DNA of 5,245 nucleotides, from contig QNBY01000106.1 in NCBI GenBank assembly GCA_003644275.1, forward strand, positions 1 through 5,245, read 5' to 3'. Shown here one piece after another: positions 1 through 5,245 of this stretch; the first letter of the stretch is position 1, and every line of letters starts with the position of its first letter. The notes beneath the pieces are model-generated. The model did not search any database and was not told the origin of the DNA. It was given only the letters and a program-made list of their open reading frames with translations. The position numbers were made by a program, and so were the translations under genes. This DNA is from Planctomycetota bacterium (GTDB taxonomy: Bacteria > Planctomycetota > B143-G9).

Positions 1-114
1 GGCCTCCTCGCGGACCTGAAGAGGGCTTTCGCTGGATACGTCTCCCGCTGCGAGTATAATGAATCGGAACATGAACAGGGACTCGGCCCCTTCGACGTGA
101 GGTTCCACAGGTGA
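1..114 (+). CDS. C-terminal end of an unrecognised protein (partial)
   Basis: This frame is open from the first base and ends at TGA 112-114, giving 37 residues. It starts GLLADLKRAF, has an acidic, polar middle (residues 18-26, CEYNESEHE) and ends GPFDVRFHR. The stop overlaps the GTG start of the permease gene in a GTGA arrangement, which is typical of translational coupling, so it is probably the preceding gene of the same operon. ABC-2 permeases are often encoded just after their ATP-binding subunit, so an ATPase is a natural guess. However, the visible tail carries no Walker, signature or H-loop motif (these would lie further upstream), and I do not recognise it. No function is assigned. 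The reading frame is fairly secure because of the overlap and the lack of competing frames. Confidence 0.6.
   Translation, partial: GLLADLKRAFAGYVSRCEYNESEHEQGLGPFDVRFHR
99..102 (+). promoter_or_regulatory. Ribosome binding site GAGG for the permease gene
   Basis: GAGG lies 8 bases before GTG 111 and inside the end of the preceding gene. The permease frame has a stop at 72-74 and no ATG, GTG or TTG between that stop and 111, so GTG 111 is the first possible start and this site fits it well. Confidence 0.6.
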
Positions 115-911
115 GAAACGTCCTCGTCATCGCGACCAACACCACCCGGGAGATAGTCAGGCAACCCGCCTTCCTCCTCGTGCTCGTCCTCGGTGCGGCC
201 GCGCTCCTGCTCGGGCGCTACATGACCCTCTTCGCCCTTGGCGAGGAAGTCAGCATGTTCAAGGACATCGGCACCTCCACCATCCTCCTCGTCGGGCTCC
301 TCATCGTCGTCTTCGCCTCCACCACCACCATCCACGAGGAAATAGAGAACCGCACCATCCTCACCCTCCTGTCCCGCCCCGTCTCCCGCGCGCAGCTCCT
401 GCTCGGCAAGTACCTCGGCCTCGCCGCCGCCGTCGCCGCCGCCTTCGTGCTGCTCCTCGGCGTCTTCCTCGTGGCCCACTGGTGGATGCTTCACTACGAG
501 TACAACTTCGCCGACAAGACCGAGCCCTTCGTGAGCCCCCAGATAGTGAAGGCGGTCTATCTCGCCTTCCTCCAGGTGCTCCTCCTCGGCGGCGTGGCAA
601 TGGTGGCCTCCATCTACCTCGCCCTGTTGCCCAACATGGCTCTCTGCGGCCTCGTCTTCGTCGCGGGCCACCTGTCCGATTACGTCTTCGCCGTCTTCCG
701 CGACCCCGAAACACTCAGGATGCACCCCCTCGCCCGTTTCTTCTACCTCCTGATACCCGATCTCGAACACTTCAACGTCTCCAGCGCGCTGGTCACCGGC
801 ACCACCATTCCCGGCGGGTATCTAACGCTCGCTACGCTCTACACCCTGGTATATCTCACCGCCTTGCTCACGGCGGGCGTACTACTCTTCAACCGCAGGG
901 AGCTCCTCTGA
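111..911 (+). CDS. ABC-2 type transporter permease subunit
   Basis: This 266-residue integral membrane protein is the membrane-spanning half of an ABC transporter and should act in the inner membrane with a separate ATPase. About six hydrophobic segments can be seen, near residues 21-43, 56-74, 101-122, 148-172, 174-196 and 236-260. Between the second and third lies the typical ABC-2 cytoplasmic stretch (residues 77-103): EIENRTILTLLSRPVSR followed by LLLGKYLG. The C-terminus ends LLFNRREL, also common in this family. The start is GTG with GAGG 8 bases upstream, and it overlaps the previous stop. Length is normal for a single-domain ABC-2 permease. No nucleotide-binding domain is fused or encoded downstream, so the partner ATPase must lie to the left or elsewhere. 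The substrate cannot be told from sequence. The family is secure; the role in export (rather than, for example, gliding or envelope assembly) is inferred. Confidence 0.88.
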   Translation: MRNVLVIATNTTREIVRQPAFLLVLVLGAAALLLGRYMTLFALGEEVSMFKDIGTSTILLVGLLIVVFASTTTIHEEIENRTILTLLSRPVSRAQLLLGKYLGLAAAVAAAFVLLLGVFLVAHWWMLHYEYNFADKTEPFVSPQIVKAVYLAFLQVLLLGGVAMVASIYLALLPNMALCGLVFVAGHLSDYVFAVFRDPETLRMHPLARFFYLLIPDLEHFNVSSALVTGTTIPGGYLTLATLYTLVYLTALLTAGVLLFNRRELL

Positions 912-1634
912 ATGCGCTACGCCATCATCAGCGACATACACGCCAACTACGACGCGCTGGAGGCCGTCCTCGCGTCCCTCGACGACATCGGCTACGACCT
1001 GCTCGTCTGCCTCGGCGACGTGGTGGGCTACGGGGCGGAACCCAACGAGTGCGCCGAGGCGCTGCGCGACCGCAACGCCCGCGTCCTCGCGGGCAATCAC
1101 GACCACGCCGCCATCGGGCTGCTGAACCTCGAGTTCTTCAACGAATTCGCCCGCATCGCCGCCCTCTGGACCCGCGACGCCCTCACTCCCGAAAACGCCG
1201 AATGGCTGAAAAACGCCCCGTTCGTCGAACATTATTCCTCTTTCGTCGTCACACATAGTACCTTGCATTCGCCGGAACACTTCGACTACATCCTGGCCCT
1301 GATGGATGCGAAAATGTCCTTCGACCTTCTGGACAAGCCGGTCTGTTTCGTGGGCCACTCGCACATGGCCATGACCTTCTTCTCCACGGATCCGGTCACC
1401 TACAGCATGGACGACGTCTTCGAGGTCTCCGACGACTGCCGCATGATCGTCAACGTGGGCTCGGTGGGCCAGCCGCGCGACGAGGACCCGCGCGCCTCCT
1501 TCGCCCTCTACGACGAGGAAGAAGGCACGGTGAAGTTGCACCGCGTGGAGTACGACGTCATGCAAGCCGCTCAGAAGATCCTTCGGGCGGGCCTGCCGGA
1601 GATTCTGGCCTTCAGGCTGTTTCAAGGGAGATGA
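912..1634 (+). CDS. Calcineurin-like metallophosphoesterase (YfcE/MJ0936-type family)
   Basis: This 240-residue protein is predicted to be a cytoplasmic two-metal phosphoesterase. All family motifs are present in order: D8-I-H10 near the N-terminus, GD36VVGYG (residues 35-41), GN62H63D64H (61-65), H115 in VVTHST, and GH149SH151 (148-151). They are followed by NVGSVGQPRD (181-190), the usual ending of the Metallophos_2 group. These Asp, His and Asn residues bind the metal pair and phosphate in known relatives. There is no signal peptide or membrane segment. ATG 912 directly follows the permease stop TGA 909-911, which is in the same frame, so no longer start exists. AGGGAG at 897-902 is its ribosome binding site, 9 bases away. 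The substrate is unknown: relatives are phosphodiesterases or phosphatases, and generic similarity to ApaH or PP2A-like enzymes should not be over-read. Its place between a membrane protein and exported enzymes suggests a coupled role, but this is inference. Confidence 0.92.
   Translation: MRYAIISDIHANYDALEAVLASLDDIGYDLLVCLGDVVGYGAEPNECAEALRDRNARVLAGNHDHAAIGLLNLEFFNEFARIAALWTRDALTPENAEWLKNAPFVEHYSSFVVTHSTLHSPEHFDYILALMDAKMSFDLLDKPVCFVGHSHMAMTFFSTDPVTYSMDDVFEVSDDCRMIVNVGSVGQPRDEDPRASFALYDEEEGTVKLHRVEYDVMQAAQKILRAGLPEILAFRLFQGR
1624..1630 (+). promoter_or_regulatory. Ribosome binding site AAGGGAG that decides the hydrolase start
   Basis: AAGGGAG ends directly against ATG 1631, leaving no spacer, but stands 9 bases before the in-frame ATG 1640. 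A normal spacer is about 5-10 bases, so the site supports 1640 over 1631. It lies within the last codons of the phosphoesterase gene. Confidence 0.65.
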
Positions 1635-1639
1635 TCGGT

Positions 1640-3985
1640 ATGAGCATCAAGCTGCGCCGCGCCGTACTGTTCCTCTTGCTAATCGCCCTCTTCCCCCTCT
1701 CCGGGAACGCCGAATGGCTCCCCGACGACTGGACCGTCTCCGGCGGCGGGCCTTCCTCCTTCCTCTTCGCCCTCTCCGCGCCGGATCGCCCCCATCTCCT
1801 CGAGCTCTCGGCCGCCCCCCTCACCGCTCCCGGCGGTCCGGCCTGGAAAGTGCTCGACGGCTTCTCCGTGGAGGGCGAGGGCGGCCGCTTCGCCTTCTCC
1901 GCCCGCTACCGCGCCGGTCGCGTGAACCTCTCCATGAAGGGAGAATGCAGGCCATTCCACGGCGACGGCCTCTACTTCTCCCTCGTTTTCGTCCCCGACC
2001 GCGACTTTTCCGGCCTCTACCTCCGTTTCACCCTCCCCGCCGCGAAACTCACCGGCCGTTCCCTCTCCCTGAACGGCGCCTGCGTGGGCAAACTCGCTTC
2101 CGGCGACCCCGTGGAAGGCCGCTTCTCGTCGGTGGTCTTCGCGGAAGGCTTCCCCGAACAGGTCTCGCTCCGTTTCGCCGCCGCCTACCCGGGCGAACTG
2201 AAGGTGGATTCCGGCCCCTCCGGCAAGGCGCGCCTCTGCCTCGACCTGACGAAGGGCCGCACGGCCGCCGCCGGCATGCCCCTCTTCATCACCGGCAGGA
2301 TTTCCTCCCGCGACCTTCCCCCTCGCCCCTATTGTTCCGTCCTCCACGTCTTCGGCGAGCCACCCTTCCTGCGCTATCGCCCCTTCGAGGCCGCTTTCCA
2401 GTTCCTCGGCCTGCGCGTGAAGGACCCCTACGACGCCGACTCCCTCCCCATCATCGCCGCCGCCCGCGACGAATTCGGCCAGCAGGTGCTTTTCCGTCCC
2501 TTCTACTGCCGACCCTTGCGCCTCGATTCCTCCCCTCCCGCTCCCGCCGCCCCTCCCTTCTTCATGCTTCGCTTCACGCCCCGCAACGCATGTGACTACG
2601 CGCTTTCCGTGCGCCTGGGCGAGGGCAGGTACGCCTACACCACCCCGCCCCTGCACTTCTCCTGCTACGATTCCCCCGGCGGCTTCGTCATCGTCTCGCC
2701 GGACGATCCCCGCTACCTCATGCTGAGCTCCTCGGCCCCCTATTTCCCCGTGGGACTGAACCTCGCCTGGTTGAAGAACGCGAAGCCCGGCGACTACGCG
2801 GCGGCCCTGCGCAAAATGGCGAAAAACGGCGTGAACTGCACCAGGATTTGGATCTCCACCTGGGGAATATCCGCCTTTTCCGCCTCCTCCCCCTTCGGCT
2901 TCGACGACGGGGCCCTGGCCCTCCTCGACGACATATTCTCCCTCTGCGACGAGCTCGGCGTCCGCGTCATCCTCGTCCTCACCAACCACGAGGACCTCGA
3001 AAAGAACCGAAAACTCCTCCCCTTCTTCTCGAAGAAGGACGCGACGCTCGATTCCTTCTTCCGCGGCGGCCCCGCGCGCGACGCCTTCGCCCGCGCCGTC
3101 CGCTACCTGGTGGACCGCTACGGCCCGTATGCCTCCCTCCTCGCCTTCGAGACGGGCAACGAGCTCGACTACATCGCCCCGAAGGACTCCCTCGCCCCGT
3201 GGACCGCATGGCTCTCGGACCTCATCCGCTCGCGCGACCCCAACCGCCATCTCGTCACCGCCAGCCTCGGTTTCAACGCCTTCGACTCCGACTTCTGGAA
3301 GTCCTCCGGCTGCGACCTGCTCCAGTTCCACGCCTACACCCGCGACCTCGCCTTCATCGAGCACGACTACGAGCGTTCCGCCGCCGCCATGGTGGACCAC
3401 GCCGCCGCCCTCCTCTCTCCGCTGGGCAAACCCGCCCTCATCGCCGAGTTCGGCTACGCCGTCACCGAGGACAACCCCGGCTTCAACGCGCTGGACACCG
3501 AGGGCGTCCACCTCCACAACGCCCTTTGGGCCTCCCTGACGGCCGGCATGGCCGGTTCCGCCCTGAACTGGTGGTGGGACACCCACGTCTTCCGCTACGA
3601 CCTGCTCTATCATTACCGGGCGCTGTCGCGTTTCGTGAAGGGAATAGACTTCCCCGCCGAGCGCTTCCTCCCCGTCCGCCGACAGACCGCCGACCTCGCC
3701 ATACGCGAGCTGCGCGGCGCCGCGATGCGCCTCGGCTGGCTCTCCGCCCCCGGCAACGACTGGATTTCCCTCGCCTCCGGCAAATCGCCCGGCTCGACCT
3801 GCGGCCGCGTCGTAACTCTGGACGGCTTCCGCCGCGGGCTCTACCGCGTGGAATGGTGGGACACCCGCGAGGGGCGCGTTCTCTCCTCCTTCGAAATGCC
3901 GATAGACGGCTCCGTGAACCTCACCGTCCCCGACTTCGAGCGCGACATCGCCTACCGCATAACCGCAGTGAGGATAGAGGACTGA
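1640..3985 (+). CDS. Secreted glycoside hydrolase, GH5-like TIM barrel with DUF5060-like domain
   Basis: This is a predicted exported glycan-cleaving enzyme of 781 residues (784 if ATG 1631 is used; 1640 is preferred because of ribosome binding site spacing). Numbering is from 1640. Residues 1-24 form a signal peptide: basic KLRR, a hydrophobic core, and likely cleavage after SGNA, with no lipobox. Residues 25 to about 230 are a beta-rich region I cannot assign. Residues about 236-340 resemble DUF5060, an immunoglobulin-like domain (FLRYRPFEAAF to FMLRFTPRNACDYALSVRLG). The catalytic barrel spans about 363-675: FPVGLNLAW, R402 in TRIW, the acid/base E508 in FETGNEL, H564 and Y566 in QFHAY, the nucleophile E603 in LIAEFGYA, and NWWWD at 643-647. 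A small beta domain (about 676-781, with GLYRVEWWDTREGRV) closes the protein. These residues match clan GH-A retaining enzymes, which act via two glutamates. The substrate (cellulose, mannan or other beta-glycan) cannot be determined. It lies 5 bases after the phosphoesterase stop and 1 base before the next gene. Confidence 0.87.
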   Translation: MSIKLRRAVLFLLLIALFPLSGNAEWLPDDWTVSGGGPSSFLFALSAPDRPHLLELSAAPLTAPGGPAWKVLDGFSVEGEGGRFAFSARYRAGRVNLSMKGECRPFHGDGLYFSLVFVPDRDFSGLYLRFTLPAAKLTGRSLSLNGACVGKLASGDPVEGRFSSVVFAEGFPEQVSLRFAAAYPGELKVDSGPSGKARLCLDLTKGRTAAAGMPLFITGRISSRDLPPRPYCSVLHVFGEPPFLRYRPFEAAFQFLGLRVKDPYDADSLPIIAAARDEFGQQVLFRPFYCRPLRLDSSPPAPAAPPFFMLRFTPRNACDYALSVRLGEGRYAYTTPPLHFSCYDSPGGFVIVSPDDPRYLMLSSSAPYFPVGLNLAWLKNAKPGDYAAALRKMAKNGVNCTRIWISTWGISAFSASSPFGFDDGALALLDDIFSLCDELGVRVILVLTNHEDLEKNRKLLPFFSKKDATLDSFFRGGPARDAFARAVRYLVDRYGPYASLLAFETGNELDYIAPKDSLAPWTAWLSDLIRSRDPNRHLVTASLGFNAFDSDFWKSSGCDLLQFHAYTRDLAFIEHDYERSAAAMVDHAAALLSPLGKPALIAEFGYAVTEDNPGFNALDTEGVHLHNALWASLTAGMAGSALNWWWDTHVFRYDLLYHYRALSRFVKGIDFPAERFLPVRRQTADLAIRELRGAAMRLGWLSAPGNDWISLASGKSPGSTCGRVVTLDGFRRGLYRVEWWDTREGRVLSSFEMPIDGSVNLTVPDFERDIAYRITAVRIED
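3977..3980 (+). promoter_or_regulatory. Ribosome binding site GAGG for the TTG-started lipoprotein gene
   Basis: GAGG sits 6 bases before TTG 3987, inside the last codons of the hydrolase gene. The lipoprotein frame has a stop at 3975-3977, and only AGG, ACT and GAT codons lie between it and the TTG, so TTG 3987 is the only start that keeps the export signal. Confidence 0.65.
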
Positions 3986-3986
3986 T

Positions 3987-4616
3987 TTGAGCCGCGCCCG
4001 CGCCGTTCCGCTCCTCCTCCTGCTGTTCTTCCTCCTCGCCGCAGGCTGCGCCCCCCTTTCCCCTCCCGGGGCGGACGAGCCCGACATCTACCGCGAGAAA
4101 CCCATCACGCCCGCCCGCTACTTCCGCTACCTGCGCTACAAGCGAAGCCTCGGCCCGCCCCTCCCTGGAGCGCCGGAAGTGCCGGTGGTGAAGCAATCCA
4201 TCCTTTCCAACACCTGCGGCGTGAGCGTCATAAAGTCCGTGGGGGACTACTTCAAAACCCCCTGGGACAAGAAAGAGATAGCGAAGGCCGTGCTCGGCAC
4301 CCACCCGCAGGGCACCTCGGTCTCCTCGATAGTGGAGTGGTTCGAGAGCAAGGGATACTCCCGCGTGGTGCTGCACAGCAGGGACTACTCGATCGCTTCC
4401 CTCATGGACGAGCTGAAGTCCGGCTGCCTCGTCGTCGCCCTCATCTACTCGTTCCGCGACGGGTACGGCCCCAACCACTTCGTGGTGGTGACCATGTGCG
4501 ACGGGGAGCGGGTGAACGTGGTGGATTCCCGCATCGGCGCCTATTCCGAGCCCGCTTCCTTCTTCATGTCGCGCAGCGTGCTCGTGCTCGGCACCTGGAT
4601 AGCGGTCCGGCGTTGA
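3987..4616 (+). CDS. C39-like cysteine peptidase family lipoprotein
   Basis: This 209-residue protein has a lipoprotein export signal. SRAR is followed by a hydrophobic run (residues 7-18) and LLAAGC with Cys21 as the lipidation site; the -3 residue is Ala rather than the usual Leu. A proline-rich linker (22-65) leads to a papain-fold domain of the C39/C39_2 type: VPVVKQ with Q70 (oxyanion hole), NTC77GVSV (nucleophile), HPQGTSVSSIVEWF (106-119), H164 in PNHFVVV, and D180 in NVVDSRIG. The Cys-His-Asp set appears complete, so hydrolysis of a peptide or isopeptide bond is plausible, in the periplasm or at the outer surface. Classical C39 domains remove leader peptides inside bacteriocin ABC exporters. 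This one is a separate lipoprotein with no bacteriocin precursor in view, so its substrate is unknown. The start is TTG, 1 base after the hydrolase stop. Related C39-like domains include uncharacterised and possibly binding-only members, so activity is inferred. Confidence 0.82.
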   Translation: MSRARAVPLLLLLFFLLAAGCAPLSPPGADEPDIYREKPITPARYFRYLRYKRSLGPPLPGAPEVPVVKQSILSNTCGVSVIKSVGDYFKTPWDKKEIAKAVLGTHPQGTSVSSIVEWFESKGYSRVVLHSRDYSIASLMDELKSGCLVVALIYSFRDGYGPNHFVVVTMCDGERVNVVDSRIGAYSEPASFFMSRSVLVLGTWIAVRR

Positions 4617-4645
4617 AGTCGCTCAAATTGCATAGGATAAATGAA
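4617..4645. other. Convergent intergenic junction
   Basis: Twenty-nine bases separate the stop of the lipoprotein gene from the stop of the facing DUF58 gene. The stretch is clearly richer in A and T than the flanking genes. The only inverted repeat I see is GATAA (4636-4640) and TTATC (4646-4650) around ATGAA, a five-pair A/T-rich stem that reaches into the DUF58 stop codon. It lacks a G+C stem and has no clear U-tract, so it is not a convincing intrinsic terminator. Confidence 0.5.
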
Positions 4646-5245
4646 TTATCTGCGCGCCCTCTTCACCAGGAATGAAGTGAGGGCCTTGTCGAACGGGGTC
4701 GAGGTGTCGATGGGGACGAAATCTATCTTGAGGCTCGCGCATTCGCGCTCCAGCGCCTTGCAGAAGCGTTGCAGCTCCGCGAGATAGCCCTCCCGAACCA
4801 GCTCCGGCGCCACCGACAGTTTCCGCCCCGTCTCCGGGTCCTCCATCACGTGCGGCTCGCCGAAGGGAAACTCCCTCTCCGCCTTGTCCAGCACGTGGAA
4901 CACTATCACGTCGTGCCCTATGTGCCGCAGCAGGGAGAGTCCTTCCGTCACCTCCTCCAGCGGCAGAAGAAGGTCGGAGAATATCATCATGAGCGAGCGG
5001 TGCCGCGCGAAGGCGGCCAGCCGCTTCATGTTCTCGAAGAACGAGGTGCGCCCCCCCGGCTTGCTCGAGGCGAGCTCGCCCAATATCCGCATCAAATGCA
5101 GTTGCTTGCTCCGCGGCGGGAAGATGGAGCGCGGCTTCTCGTCGAAGGTGAACAGCCCCACCGAGTCCTTCTGGTTCACCATGAGGAACCCCAGCGCCGC
5201 CGCCAGGCAGATGGAGTAGTCCAGCTTCGTCAGCGCCCCGCTCCC
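4646..5245 (-). CDS. DUF58 domain protein, C-terminal two thirds (partial)
   Basis: The frame is open through the right edge and ends at TAA (complement of 4646-4648), giving 199 visible residues out of roughly 290-300 usual for the family. Visible features in order: GSGALTKLDYSICLAAALGF, then DSVGLFTFDE with a following PP and KQLHLMRIL, then RSLMMIFSDLLLP (the SDL strand of the von Willebrand A-like fold), GHDVIVFHVLD, DPETGRKLSVAP, and a C-terminal end with KIDFVPIDTSTPFDKALTSFL. All of these match DUF58. The metal-site D-x-S-x-S motif would lie just off the window. An internal ATG at 5182 is not the start, since the homologous sequence continues upstream of it. DUF58 genes usually sit in clusters with a MoxR-type AAA+ ATPase and VWA membrane proteins, so such genes may lie to the right. 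Molecular function is not well established. It is on the strand opposite the other genes and is probably a separate transcription unit. Confidence 0.88.
   Translation of the reverse strand, partial: GSGALTKLDYSICLAAALGFLMVNQKDSVGLFTFDEKPRSIFPPRSKQLHLMRILGELASSKPGGRTSFFENMKRLAAFARHRSLMMIFSDLLLPLEEVTEGLSLLRHIGHDVIVFHVLDKAEREFPFGEPHVMEDPETGRKLSVAPELVREGYLAELQRFCKALERECASLKIDFVPIDTSTPFDKALTSFLVKRARR

Noticed and set aside
882..1625. A 247-codon minus-strand frame opposite the phosphoesterase.
   Set aside because: The same codon-bias shadow: it has no recognisable domain, and the plus-strand frame carries every metallophosphoesterase motif.
2848..3990. Long Arg/Pro/Leu-rich plus-strand frame inside the hydrolase gene (similar ones at 482-1258 and 1714-2595).
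   Set aside because: Arg/Pro-rich composition is the signature of a shifted frame in high-G+C coding DNA. The hydrolase frame is continuous with conserved motifs across the region.
1679..4087. An 802-codon open frame on the minus strand, longer than the hydrolase gene itself.
   Set aside because: The C/G third-position bias of the sense gene removes stop triplets from the complementary frame. The antisense product is Gly/Glu/Ala/Val-rich low-complexity sequence with no domain, while the plus strand has a signal peptide and complete catalytic motifs.
3987..4616. A bacteriocin-processing system suggested by the C39-like domain.
   Set aside because: The domain is not fused to an ABC exporter, it is a lipoprotein, and no small precursor with a Gly-Gly leader is visible in the window.
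4646..5182. Treating ATG at 5182 (minus strand) as the start of a short complete 178-residue protein.
   Set aside because: The frame stays open to the window edge, and the 21 extra residues (GSGALTKLDYS to LGFL) match the DUF58 core, so the gene is simply cut by the window.
4884..5219. Plus-strand 111-codon frame opposite the DUF58 gene.
   Set aside because: No domain or good start signal. The minus-strand frame matches DUF58 along its whole visible length.

Overview
The window looks like part of a bacterial chromosome with high G+C (roughly two thirds by eye). The base bias is strong enough that third codon positions are mostly C or G, and it opens long spurious frames on the opposite strand. 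Gene content (an ABC-2 permease with the NRRE ending, a DUF58 protein, and a secreted multidomain GH5-like hydrolase) resembles environmental Gram-negative bacteria of the Planctomycetes/Verrucomicrobia/Lentisphaerae type or similar candidate phyla. That placement is an impression from protein style, not a demonstrated fact.

From the left edge to 4616 there are five genes on the plus strand, packed almost without spacing. They are the last 37 codons of an unrecognised protein (1-114), an ABC-2 type permease (111-911), a calcineurin-like metallophosphoesterase (912-1634), a secreted glycoside hydrolase with a GH5-like TIM barrel (1640-3985), and a C39-like cysteine peptidase lipoprotein (3987-4616). 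The junctions are a GTGA overlap, a directly abutting TGA/ATG, a 5-base gap and a 1-base gap. This is the layout of a single translationally coupled transcript whose promoter lies to the left of the window. A gene of opposite orientation, the C-terminal two thirds of a DUF58 (von Willebrand A-like) protein (4646-5245), converges on this operon across only 29 bases.

The operon joins a membrane permease, a cytoplasmic phosphoesterase and two exported proteins predicted to be enzymes: one soluble and acting on glycans, one lipid-anchored and cysteine-dependent. All visible catalytic residues are intact in the three enzyme-like products. A shared role at the cell envelope or in glycan handling is plausible but not shown by the sequence. 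No RNA gene, mobile element, CRISPR array, repeat family or promoter was recognised, and no stretch longer than about 30 bases lacks a gene.
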